NCBI GenBank assembly: GCA_018257865.1
Contig: JAEUBA010000017.1
Coordinates: forward strand, 248,001-312,000
Origin: Stereocaulon alpinum
Taxonomy: Eukaryota > Ascomycota > Lecanoromycetes > Lecanorales > Stereocaulaceae
Length of the DNA stretch: 64,000 nucleotides
Direction of reading: 5' to 3'
The position numbers and the translations under genes are program-made. Below are positions 1 through 9,928 of the stretch, piece after piece (within the stretch, counting starts at the first letter, position 1; each line of letters begins with the position of its first letter). The notes under the pieces are model-generated. The model was given only the letters and a program-made list of their open reading frames with translations, had not been told where the DNA came from and did not search any database.

Positions 1-74
1 TATCCCTCGCTACCATCGGCAATTATGATTAGGCGTACAAGACAAGGTCGCCATTCCAGCTATCGTTTCTAGAC

Positions 75-1934
75 TTACAAGGGAGGAAGAATCATCTTGT
101 CGAATTTGATTGTGCTGTGACAACCTAGGTAGATATACCTCAACGTGTTGAGGCTATTGTTGATAGGATCACCCTTCGCATCGACCAATTTGATTGGGAT
201 ATAGACCACCATCTTCTCAAATTCGGCTCCCTTCTTGATTGTTCTCAAGCTCTGAAGCCAAGATTGCACGGCAGTGTCTATTGGATAGTTATCATGTGAT
301 CCTCTCACCGGCGGCTGTACATAATTGATGGGGAGTCGTCGATCTGAGAAGCTGAGATATACAGTGAGCCTCCGAAGATTCTGGAATTGTGCAAGAGCGC
401 TATGAATGAAAGGTGGCGGCCTAGGTGGGTGGAATTGTTGATCAAACTCGATGTCGAGGGTCAAGTCCATGAGTCCACGACACTTCATACGAAGGAGAGT
501 AAGATCTTCGTATCGAAGGATGTTCATGCGAGGCGACGGATGGTCGTGATAGCCCATGAGTTGCAACCATGAAAGCGTTGAACCGTGTTTAAGCACGGCA
601 GGTAAGATTTTCTGCACATCACATTTCAAGCTCAATTTGACCAGGGACGATATCTGATCCAGGAGGTTGCACATCATCTCTGTTATCTGGGTGTGCATTC
701 CTCGGTGAGCGATTCTACCGCCTCGGCATCGTTGGTCCATCACAAGAACCTGCAATTGAGCTAGCTGCGTTGCAGGCACCCCAGAGAGAAATCGGCACAT
801 GCACATATCAACGAGCTCCAACTTGGTCACACTGCTCCAGTCCCAGAAATCAATTGAGTCCTGCGGGCCATAGATCCACCCATAATGATTCAGAACCAGT
901 TCTCGGATCGCAGGCATACGGAACCCTCGATCTACGGATCCAGGCGCCATCCAGGGACTTTTACCGCCAGTGAGATGCAACCTTTCCAGTTGGGTCATAG
1001 CCATCAAGAGCTTTCTGATATCTTGGTTGTCTGACTGTGTCCATCTGACAATTTCGAGAGAGGATACCTGTGGGCGGCATAGATGAGCTATCCCTCTATT
1101 TGCTGAGGGAATGTAGGAGAGTCCTTCGATCGCCACCCTTAGCTTTGGAAACTTCTCGATTACACGATCCAAAACACTCCCAGTTGGATAAAGGAATCGC
1201 TCAAGGTCGAAAACTTTCGCGTAAGACAGCCTTTAGAAAGCACGTTAGCATTACTACCATAACAAATTGCACTTCATGGGGGAATAAATTTACCTGAGCG
1301 TTTCAAGTCTCTCCAAGGATCTAAGCATTATTTTCACGCATGGCCATGGGAGATTCCGATCTATTGTGACATGCCTTATGTGATGACCCATTTTCCGCTG
1401 TGCAGCTGTCCAGCTGTCAACTGGATTGCCGAATTGTTCCGCCAGATGCCAAGTGAGCGTGATCTGGCTGTACATCTCCGGTAGAACTAAGGCATCGAAT
1501 TGTCGCGATACAAGTCGAAGGACGGGCAGGAGTTTTCGATCCAGAACTCGCTTGAAGATCATCAACAGAACCTCTGGTGGTAGCTTTGCTACTGAGATAA
1601 ATCTTTGCCCGAGATAGTTTGGTTCTGAGTCGAATATTGTGGCAGGATATTGACCTCGGGGATCCCACTGGTTGAAGCGCTTAGACAGATCCATAGCTGC
1701 TTCGGGGACCGTCTGAGGCGTTTTGAAATCGATTTCTGGCCAGACTTCGACACGCTCGTGCACCACATCCGTTGGTGGGCCACGAGTCAGAGCTGGTGCA
1801 GGATCGAGCTGGAACGTCGCCAATGGTATCCCTGGGAAAGCCTTGACAATTTCATCCACCATGTTCATCCTTGGACGTCTTATACCATCTCCCTGGGGTT
1901 GCCGGCCCATGGATCTAATCGTGTAACCATCCAT
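75..1934 (-). CDS. F-box protein with leucine-rich C-terminal region (paralogue A)
   Basis: Two exons, 1934-1294 and 1230-75, give about 598 residues. The intron 1293-1231 has a GTAAAT donor, a TGCTAAC-like branch site and a TAAAG acceptor, and the frame is kept across it. Residues ~118-158 form an F-box (LPPEVLLMIF, then LRLVSRQFDALV). F-box proteins bind Skp1 and bring substrates to SCF ubiquitin ligases. The rest is rich in regularly spaced Leu (LKKLVL/LTHLEL-like strands), resembling fungal F-box proteins with degenerate leucine-rich repeats. Near the C terminus is a W-L-x-S-L...KKGAEFEK motif that recurs in the two paralogues at 40.3 and 47.4 kb. Substrate unknown. The start is the first in-frame ATG; later Mets before the F-box are possible. 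Divergent from the coiled-coil gene at 2617. Confidence 0.8.
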
Positions 1935-2616
1935 GTTGGGATAACCGGCTGTTTAGGGTGGGAAGGAATGGTCGTGTAGATGTCGGATATTGGTGGATGT
2001 TGTTCAGGACTAAGATTGTTGGGGGCCTGAGAGTTACCAAGGTCAATGTCAATAAGTTTCGCTGGGTAATGCAGAATGTGTCGAGTGTTAGAAATCTGTG
2101 TCATTCAAAACCGCAGCTGATAGATTGAGCCAGTCCTATAGCAACACATCTGGCCGTGGTTTGCCCGACCGAGAAGTGTCGAACTCGTGAATCTGGTCTT
2201 AATCGAAGCAATAGAAGAACACACGCCACAGTGAGTGGCAACTTATACATCTATGCGTATTCCTAAAACAGATTCACTCGGACCTAGAAACAGATTCACT
2301 CGGACCTAGAAACAGTTGCTTAGATCGTAACACACATCGGCATCCGCTATAAACACGCATCTACCAGCTGTGTTACTCAGTCCGTATACATATATACATC
2401 ATATGTCAGCTTGCAACTCTTCTCATCAACGTGCCAGAGACGCAAACCAGGTTCTTACCATATTCGACCTCAACCGCAGCCCTCAGTCAGTCGTACTACA
2501 GTCACCTTTGCCGTTGCTACTCTCAACATTAACATTCTCACACCTCTTCCTCTTGAATTGTAATCTATCTGCATCCTCGACTCTACTCTGGGAACGTCTG
2601 TTCCTGAATCGACATC
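1935..2616. other. Divergent intergenic region
   Basis: Shared upstream region of the F-box gene (-) and the coiled-coil gene (+). It holds the 22-bp tandem repeat listed separately and a CT-rich stretch at ~2500-2600 before the ATG at 2617, typical of a fungal 5' leader. No convincing gene seen. Confidence 0.5.
2267..2315. repeat. 22-bp perfect tandem duplication
   Basis: The unit starting AACAGATTCACTCGG occurs at 2267-2288 and 2289-2310, followed by a 5-base partial third copy. It lies between two divergent genes. Confidence 0.85.
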
Positions 2617-4474
2617 ATGTACATTCCATTCAGGTCTAGGAGTCACCGTCAAAAGAAGACCAAACAGCCTGGCTTACTAGTGCGGACCTGCAAGCGTGGT
2701 ATAAATGGCGGCATATGCCTTGTAGATGCTGCAAGAGCATTGCTCTATAAGTATCCTGGGGTGAGTACAGTGACCCATATCTTTTAATCTCAAACATTGA
2801 CCACCGAGGAAGAACGATACAAACTCACAATCACAAACACGATCACCTTTTCCTGCCAGTGCATCTCTTCCTCTCGGATCATTCCTCCACAATGGTGCAC
2901 ACAATCGTGCTACGGCATCCCTTATTCCCGATATACCTAGTCGAGCCAAAGCGCCATCTTCTCTTATTTGGCCTCGGTCTATCCGGATGTTGGACGATAG
3001 GCACAGATATGTTTTTGCAGAGGTATGTGAAGGTAAAAGAGACGACTATCCACCGTGTGTTAGCTAAGTGTTCGTTACATATAGAGACAGAACTTCTCTT
3101 TGGGAGCGACATCTGCTGCAAATAATATCGATCGGACATGGCGAAAGGCTCGTAAGACCTTGGACCACGTTGAATTCCCCAGTGTCGACGATCTCGAAGA
3201 CCCTCGTTCGGAGATGCATGGAGTCTCTAACGCTCAGCTTTCTGGCGAGAACGCAGATTCCATAGCTGGAACTGCAGATTCCACAGAAGCCCAGCAAGGC
3301 TCTGAATGTAATTCAGCAGGAGACAAGCGTGAGTCTTCACCTAATATACTTTTGCTCACAAGCAGAATTAATTGTGGCAGAGTCCGTTGCGCTTGACAGG
3401 AGCCAATATCGTCGAGTGTCGGAGGAGTCAGAGAAGACTTTGGTGAATACCTCCTCTAAGGGGTCGAGATCACCTTCTGTTGAGAAAGAAGAACCTCCGA
3501 GACTACCGAGCATTCGAGGACCCCTGATCGATAGGGCAGTGACTGCGCCCCATAACAACAAGGCCGAATCTGCCAATCATCGCACTTACAAGGACGTCGC
3601 TGCCGTACTCGAGCAGGCTGCAGTCGGAGTACAAAATGTGCGACAAGAGAACGGGAGGCTCAAAGCCGAAAACGAAGCCCGTCGCGCCAAGATTGAGGAG
3701 CTGAAGTCGCTGAAAGACACTTCTGAAGAGTTGAATGATGCGTATGAGCAACAATTAAGAGCGGAGACAAGAGAGAAAGCCGAGGTGGAGCAGTGGCTCG
3801 TAGAGGAAGCGACTGAGGTTATCGAGCTCGAACAACAGCTCGCCGACGAGGGGAGGAAAAATTATGAGCTCATACAAAAAAACTGCCAACAAGCGAAGAA
3901 GGCTGCGAGGGATATGGCTCAATCGAAGGCCTTCGGACGCCGTGCATTTGAGCGCATGATCTTGCTGTGTCATATGCTAACACGCTTTGGTGTCGATACG
4001 CGAGATGATGACCATGGGGAAATCAGCTGTCAAGCTTTAGACATAGTCGGCGCGGATGAGAAAATAATCTCAGCAGGGTTCATGGCCCAGGCTAGGAATG
4101 CCCTTCAAGAGCTGGCAAAACCAGAGGCAGTGGAGTTGAGAAGACAGCGAGAGATCGAGCATATGGAAGACCGTATGGCGGATGTTCTTGCGGATAGGAA
4201 CTTTAGCACTTGCCAGTATAATGGAACATGGATTAACATGCTGACTGGAGATGAGATTAAGAAGAGGGAGGAAGTGGGTGGGAAGGGCAAGAATTTGGAG
4301 AATAAGAGCGCCGACTCCGTGATTGGATTTCTACGGGATCCACGCTGGATGCCCAGCATGAAAGTCTATCACCACTTCTGGAAAGAATCGTCGACTCCAT
4401 CTCCAACAAAGGCCGAGCTGGAAGATGTCTATAGAGAGGATGTTAACGACAAGTGCTTGATGATGGCGGATTAA
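2617..4474 (+). CDS. Coiled-coil protein of a local family (member 1)
   Basis: Unrecognised protein, best modelled as four exons: 2617-2760, 2813-3022, 3085-3328, then 3381-4474 (or 3366-4474), about 563 residues. Introns have GTGAGT, GTATGT and GTGAGT donors. Two acceptors for the last intron (3365 or 3380) are both in frame and differ by five codons. The first intron acceptor (2812) is the least certain; translation could instead start at the ATG at 2987. The N-terminal part is Ser/Pro-rich. The second half is a long, highly charged heptad region (LKAENEARRAKIEELK and following), then a conserved block FERMI...FGVDTRD and LRRQREIEHMEDR. The same blocks occur in the proteins at 32.0 and 42.7 kb, so these are divergent paralogues. 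No catalytic motif, signal peptide or membrane span; function unknown. Confidence 0.7.
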
Positions 4475-4997
4475 ACACCTTTTGACCCAGCCACCTACGT
4501 CGTACAGCGTAGGTGCTTCTCTTTCTTGGGACCCTAGGCTCGGATGAGGTATCATGCCTTGCCGAATCAGAATGCTTACAACTTCATTAGCAAGGTTTGG
4601 AGTGTATGTCAGGTCGCGCATGCGATCATCACGTCCCTAGTGTCATGAAGCAATCGTCGTGCCAGAAGACATCTTTCAATCTTGAAGGACGTGAACAGCC
4701 ACTGAGTTCGATACTAGGGTGATATAATGCATGTCCATCAAGAACAATGACTTTTGGTAACTGTTGTAAACCCATACAGAGTAAAATTACATACACGTGG
4801 GCACTTCGTTTCGCGAATCGACCGCAATCTTGGCTTGTCAATCAGCCCCGTTTTCGACGAAATCAAGCCCATCGATACTTTAGAACATCAGTGATCTGAT
4901 TGGAGGAGAATCAGTCATGCATTGGTGGGTGAACAATGTTATTGCTATTGATGTTGGTGCTAGCTAGGATTGCATGCACAAATTTTCTCATGTGCGC
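4475..4997. other. Intergenic region left of the transposon block
   Basis: Normal base composition, no convincing coding region. It holds the 3' flank of the coiled-coil gene and ends at the target-site duplication ATGGA (4998-5002). Confidence 0.5.
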
Positions 4998-5002
4998 ATG
5001 GA
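4998..5002. repeat. Target-site duplication, left copy (ATGGA)
   Basis: ATGGA directly precedes the left TIR. The identical five bases follow the right TIR at 28795-28799. Confidence 0.85.
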
Positions 5003-5118
5003 TACGGTGTTCCGCGATAGCCAACTGGTCACATCAAATATTTTGAACTTTTATTTCTGAAAACCTAATCCACCGCATTTGTAATTCTCATTAATCCAGC
5101 AACTACACCACCACCAGC
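5003..5118 (+). repeat. Left terminal inverted repeat of the outer element
   Basis: 116 bp, matching the reverse complement of 28679-28794 except for three transitions. It ends at a CCACCACCAGC motif. Confidence 0.9.
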
Positions 5119-5271
5119 TATTGACTGTCTATTAAGTGACTCAAATAGTTGTTTCTATACGCAATAAACCCTTGCTAGTGGTCAGAACTATACGCCGTCG
5201 TCTCCCGCCACCGTATATATCGCCGCCGGAAATAGGTGAAATGCTTATATTATCTCCACCAACAATATATA

Positions 5272-5377
5272 CCGTAGATTCGGAAACCATTAGCGGAGAC
5301 GCTAACGCGCTTTTGGGGTACCCCACTACACACTAAATTTAGGCGGTAAAAGAGGTATCAGGCGAGCGCTGCGTTAT
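5272..5377 (+). repeat. Left TIR of the Tc1-like element
   Basis: Pairs with 9821-9926 in inverse orientation. The left copy keeps CACTACACAC where the right copy reads the RIP-converted TACTATATAC, so the left copy is less mutated. Confidence 0.85.
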
Positions 5378-5599
5378 AGACTAGATATAATTTAATATTT
5401 CTTAGAAAGGTAATAGTAAGGCCCTATAGACGTTATTCTTTAAAGTTTTACTTACCTACTACTACCTCCCTCGCCGCTACTATAGTCCTATCGATAAATC
5501 TATATACCAGGGCTGCTATTCAGTAAGAGTTTAAGCTTAGTTTTACTAATAACGCTTTTATACTCAGTAGCTATAATATCAGCCTACGGATACTACAGC

Positions 5600-6590
5600 G
5601 TATAAGGAAGAGCTGGAGGTAATATAGGGAGGTATATATACTTAGTAAGGACTGCGGTAGGAGGCCTAGGGCTTTAAATTATATCCTAAAGGAAGAGCTT
5701 TTAGCGTACCTAGAATAACGTCTTATAGCCTATTTAGACGAGATAGCCTTCTTCCTTCTAGATAAGTTTAACGTCTAAGTTAGTAAGACTATAATTTAGG
5801 AAGCCCTTACCCGCCTTAGTTAGTCTTAGAAAAAGTACCGTAAGATTACTAAGGAGTATAACTAAGAGCTTTAAGACTACTAGTTTACTAAGCTATCTAA
5901 TTAGCAGGCTAATTAGCTTATATTTCTAGATAAGAGTACCGCTTATAAGCGTATAGGTAAGATTAATTCTATTTAGCTAGTACTTACTAATAGTACTTAG
6001 GGGATTAAAAATTTAGATAGGGACCCCTAGGAAGGATACCGTTAGTAATATAAAGCCTAATAAGGAGTAAGAGGTAAAGTCTATTACCTACCTTTATAAT
6101 CGACAGCTATATCGACTAGATAATATATTAGGGTTCGATTACTACCGCTATATTTAATAAATTTATCTAAGATTAAGTCCTTCCTTACTATATACTATAC
6201 GCAAGCGGCGGTCCTAGGTCTATAATTATTATAGATAATTATAAGATATACTAGAGTCCTAAGTTAAAAGATATATATTAATAAGTAGGCGTTTAACTTA
6301 AATATCTACCTCCCTATTCGCTAGATTTAAACCCTATCGAGATATCCTTTACTATTTTAAAAGCTTAGATAAGAAGATACTATAATATTACGGAGCTCTA
6401 TTTAATAGATAATACCTACGGAGAGTTTCTAAACTTAGTAGTATAGGCTTAAGACGAATAGGCTAAGGTAGGTAATCTCTTCCGCTTAGCAGGGATCGAA
6501 TATAAGGGCGTTAATAATATAGTTAGATAGGTAGAGGAGTTAGATAAAGAAGAAGGAGCTTAGAAGCTTATAGTTTAGACTATATTAATT
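5600..6590 (+). pseudogene. Tc1/mariner-type transposase remnant
   Basis: The frame is interrupted by many TAA/TAG that lie where Gln or Trp codons are expected, but the family pattern is clear. An N-terminal helix-turn-helix-like part (FLLDKFNV) comes first. Then FLDKSTA (first Asp) appears near 5930, DNYKIY (second Asp) near 6234, and PPYSLDLNPIE (third acidic residue) at 6309-6341. This is the DDE_3 superfamily endonuclease pattern, in which the enzyme cuts and rejoins transposon ends at TA. Borders are approximate. Non-functional because of the stops. Confidence 0.75.
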
Positions 6591-7150
6591 TATATCTCTC
6601 GCTGAGTCTCTAGCTGCGTCTTAAAATACTTTAGATTACTAAGATTAGCTCTACTATATATATCCCCTTACTTATATAACCCTAGGTTATTATCCTAAGT
6701 CTTATCTTCATACGTTGTTATCTTACTAGACGGAATTATATATCCCTACTTCTTAAAAGACTGCTAAGGCCTTACTGAATAAGGCCTTACTAAAAACCGC
6801 CGCAGTAGTAATAATAGTTAATTTCTTTAAACCTGCCTTTTACGGCCCTATTTACTAATATTCCTAGCTAATTAACGACTAATCCTAGGCTTAATCCTAA
6901 GCTTACGCTATTACTCCTTATACTTATTATTCTTCTAAGCCTATATAATATCCGTAGTATAGCCCTTATCTATCAGTATATCTAAAGCCTTCTTATATAT
7001 ATCTGTAAATTCAGGGTGCCTTATATAGAGCTACCTAATAAACTTAGCGAGCTCGCCTTCGATAGGACTACTATCTTAATAAGGGGGGAGATCTAGTAAT
7101 ACTATAACTAAGCGAGAGGTTAAATAAGGGCGGCGAGTTATTATCCTAGC

Positions 7151-7155
7151 TATAC
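7151..7155. repeat. Target-site duplication of the TRIM-like element (TATAC)
   Basis: TATAC precedes the left LTR and recurs at 7823-7827 after the right LTR. Confidence 0.8.
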
Positions 7156-7282
7156 TGTAAGGAGCGGGAACTCCGGGCCAGAGCCCTACCCCTCTGCCAC
7201 CTAGAAGTAGCAAAAGTCAAGGATATCAGGTCCGATACCTAGAAGGCCCCTATTAGGGCTTATAGCGTATCTACCCCTTACA
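7156..7282. repeat. TRIM left LTR (127 bp)
   Basis: Differs from 7696-7822 by about one visible base (ATATCAGG versus ATATTAGG). Confidence 0.85.
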
Positions 7283-7410
7283 ACTATTCCCCCCCTTAAG
7301 GGACTCGCCCCCGAGGACTACTAATAGTGCAAGTTAAACTTCCCCCAGATCAACGCCGCTTAGCGAGAGTTATCGGGTCGCAAGGCCCCCGTAGAGCGCC
7401 TCACTAAGGC

Positions 7411-7612
7411 CTAGTTGAGGCCCTTGCTAGGGTGCCTCTAAGCTGGCTAATCCGCGCGGTTACTTGCGCGATACCATGCCCAGTTGAGGCCCTTGCCAGG
7501 GTGCCTCTAAGCTGGCCAATCAGCGCGTAATAGCGCAATACCATACCCAGTTGAGGCCCTTGCTAGGGTGCCTCTAAGCTGGCTAATTAGCGCGGTACAG
7601 CGCGATATTCAG
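7411..7612. repeat. Threefold tandem repeat (~67-69 bp) inside the TRIM
   Basis: AGTTGAGGCCCTTGC starts at 7413, 7482 and 7549. Each copy continues through GGGTGCCTCTAAGCTGG to a CGCG-rich tail that differs between copies. Confidence 0.85.
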
Positions 7613-7695
7613 TGCCCCTCCAGGAGTCGAACCCCCGACCTTATACGCCAAGGCGCCTGGGCGATTAACTAACGGAGTATCGGACCCGATATGAT
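7612..7695 (-). other. tRNA-like stretch (pol III B-box) inside the TRIM
   Basis: Read on the minus strand it has GGTTCGACTCC (7633-7623), a perfect pol III B-box/T-loop, preceded by a CCTT-loop-AAGG anticodon-arm-like hairpin and an A-box-like TTAGTTAATCG. A matching acceptor stem is not present, so it is tRNA-derived rather than a tRNA gene. It could be a co-opted tRNA fragment or a template-switch relic. Confidence 0.4.
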
Positions 7696-7822
7696 TGTAA
7701 GGAGCGGGAACTCCGGGCCAGAGCCCTACCCCTCTGCCACCTAGAAGTAGCAAAAGTCAAGGATATTAGGTCCGATACCTAGAAGGCCCCTATTAGGGCT
7801 TATAGCGTATCTACCCCTTACA
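7696..7822. repeat. TRIM right LTR (127 bp)
   Basis: Second copy of the TGTAAGG...CCTTACA repeat, followed by the duplication TATAC. Confidence 0.85.
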
Positions 7823-7849
7823 TATACCTCTAGCCTGAAGTTCTTAAAT

Positions 7850-9790
7850 TAAATCTAAAGTTCTTATATCTCTAGGCGACTAGGGCCCTAACGTTAGTAG
7901 CTGAAAGCCTAGTAAAAAGCCTAGTAAAAAGCCTAGTAGAAAGCCTAGTAAAAAGCTATATCTATAAGGATAGAAAGGCGGAGGCTGTAGCGGTCTAAAC
8001 TGCCCTCCTATAGTAGGATAAGTAGGTATAGGTGGCTTAGTAGTATACTATCTCTTCTCTTTATAAGCCTTATTCCTCTAAGTCTGCTATAGCTATATAA
8101 GTACTAACTTAGGCGGCTAGTCGTTAGTAAGTTAACCTAAGGTATCTTTAAGGATAGCAGCTACCTATATCTTTAAAAGATTCGGAAGGAGGGGTAAGTG
8201 CTCGCCCTTATATAAATAGTAATAGTAGCCCGAATTCTTATATATAGAACTCTTATAAGCCTATCGATTATAAATATCCTATTATTTCTACCTCTAAGGA
8301 TCCTTAGTATTTGTCCTATCCATCTCCTTAAGAAGCCTATTAGTTAGGATATATATAGAGCCTCTTAATATTCCTAAAATTATCGTCCTAGGCTTCTTCT
8401 CAGCTGCTTTACCTATAATAGGGATCTCTCTAGTACTATTATAGGCCTAATAGTATATAAGGTCGACTTATAAGCCCTTCTTCCCTTCCTCCTACTATAC
8501 CCGGAGCTCTTCTTTAACGCTTAACTAATTATACTGCGTCTTAGTAGTCGTAGAGCGTCGATTTAGCCCTATAAGCTTCTTATAGAATAGCGTTACTTAG
8601 ACTAAGACTTAGTAGTATATATAGCCTCTCTCTATAGCCTATTAACTAGCAAAGTTACGCTGCTTCTAATATATAGGGGTAATTATAAGGTTATTACTAC
8701 TATTAATAGTATAGTCCCGGAAGATCTGACTGCGAATAGTCGAACTTTAGGTATCCTTCTCCTAGAATAACCTAATAGTAAGCTTATATTTAATAGCGAC
8801 TAGTAACTTAAACTTATTATTACTAATTTAGTAGACTAGGGCCTTTCCCTTCTTCTTTACTATAGAATTATAGGATTACTAACCAGCTGTAGTCTAAGAC
8901 TATAAGATATTAATATCCTTTAAAGTCTCCTTACTTTCCTAACTATTACTAAGAATACCCTCTCTATAAGATATATCCTTCCTAGCCTACGTCTACCTCC
9001 TATTCGGCTTACTATTAACGCCTACGAATAGGCTTTTAGTCGAATAGCGTCTAAACTAGGGTTATAGGGTATTAAAATACGTCTAAGTAGTCGATAACTA
9101 AGTCTTAGGCCTTACTTTATTAATATCCTTATCCTCAGCCTTATTTAGCAGATTATATCGAAATAAGGCTATAGATATTTGAGACGGTATATCTAGTACT
9201 AAATTAATTACCTCCTAGGCTTTAGCCCTAAGTAACTTTACTAAGGACGGTAATACTGAGGACGTTTAGCTTAAGGTAAAGAAGCTTAATAGGGGAAGCG
9301 ATAGCGGTGGTATACTTAAGTAGAATATATTAGGAGTATAAAAAGATCTATCTATACTTAAAGAGAGGGCTTACTTAGTCGCTAGGGAAGCCTTCTTAGA
9401 GGCTTTCTTAGTAGCAGGCTTTAAAGCTTTACTACCCTTTTTTAGTAGCGGTAGACGCTCCTCAGCCTCCTTAAGCGCCTAGGGCGGCTTTAATACTAGA
9501 CGACTAAGTTAAGGGGCAGGAGGCTTTAGAATTAGACGTCTAAGTATTTAAGGGGCGGGGGCGGCAGTAGTAGCAGTAGCAGTAGTAGTAGGGGTAGGAG
9601 GCTTAAGAGTTAGATAGCGAGGCGTTTAGGCGATAGTAGGCTCCTTATTAACGGTAGAGTTCCTTTTAAAAGTACTAGAACGACGCTTTCTAGAGGGTAT
9701 AGCGATAGTAATAGTAAGGTCTATAATCTATAAGCGTAGGGGAGGTAAAATACTATATATAAGGCGGTAAGTGCTTTATCTTTACCGTTT
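7850..9790 (-). pseudogene. RIP-degraded basic, low-complexity protein remnant in the Tc1-like element
   Basis: Not recognised. Read leftward on the minus strand, long stretches stay in frame apart from TAA/TAG at probable Gln/Trp positions. Around 9700-9380 the frame gives a Thr/Pro/Ala-rich run (PPTPTTTATATT) followed by a Lys/Ala-rich tail (KKASKKAS), like a histone-H1-type basic segment. A part at 8300-8120 has SIYKNSGYYYYLYKGEH, where several Tyr may be former Cys (TGT to TAT). It lies inside the TIRs of the Tc1-like element, opposite to the transposase. It may be a passenger gene or part of another unrecognised insertion. Confidence 0.35.
7904..7954. repeat. 12-bp tandem repeat, four copies
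   Basis: GCCTAGTAAAAA-type units start at 7907, 7919, 7931 and 7943. Confidence 0.8.
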
Positions 9791-9820
9791 TAGGAAGACT
9801 ATATAAGGACTACTATAGAG

Positions 9821-9926
9821 ATAACGTAGCGCTCGCCTAGTACCTCTTCTACCGCCTAGATTTAGTATATAGTAGGGTACCCCAAAAGCGCGTTAGCGTC
9901 TCCGCTAATAGTTTCTAAATCTACGG
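9821..9926 (-). repeat. Right TIR of the Tc1-like element
   Basis: Inverse copy of 5272-5377, more RIP-mutated than the left copy. Confidence 0.85.
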
Positions 9927-9928
9927 TA

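Larger units (their letters stand above)
7156..7822 (-). mobile_element. TRIM-like mini-LTR retroelement, 667 bp, non-coding
   Basis: Two near-identical 127-bp direct repeats (7156-7282 and 7696-7822) begin TGTAAGG and end CCTTACA, with the TG...CA ends and short inverted termini of LTRs, and a 5-bp duplication TATAC outside. The 413-bp interior has no reading frame. It contains a C7 run beside the left LTR, which reads on the minus strand as a polypurine tract, so the element is probably oriented minus. It also has a threefold ~68-bp tandem repeat and a tRNA-like stretch. It is GC-rich and hardly RIP-mutated inside a heavily mutated host element. This fits a terminal-repeat retrotransposon in miniature mobilised by another element's proteins. 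Confidence 0.75.
5272..9926 (+). mobile_element. Tc1/mariner-like element, RIP-degraded, nested
   Basis: Inverted termini begin CCGTAGATT on the left and end AATCTACGG on the right, each flanked by TA (5270-5271 and 9927-9928), the duplication of Tc1/mariner transposons. The TIRs are 106 bp (5272-5377 and 9821-9926). The plus strand carries a DDE_3-type transposase remnant, the minus strand a second basic-protein remnant, and a TRIM-like element is inserted at 7156-7822. At 4.66 kb (about 4.0 kb without the TRIM) it is longer than the usual 1.3-2.5 kb of this superfamily. Confidence 0.8.

Noticed and set aside
5136..5336. 66-codon frame in the left arm of the outer element
   Set aside because: Nearly equally open on both strands in the one low-RIP stretch and running into the Tc1-like TIR; no protein character.
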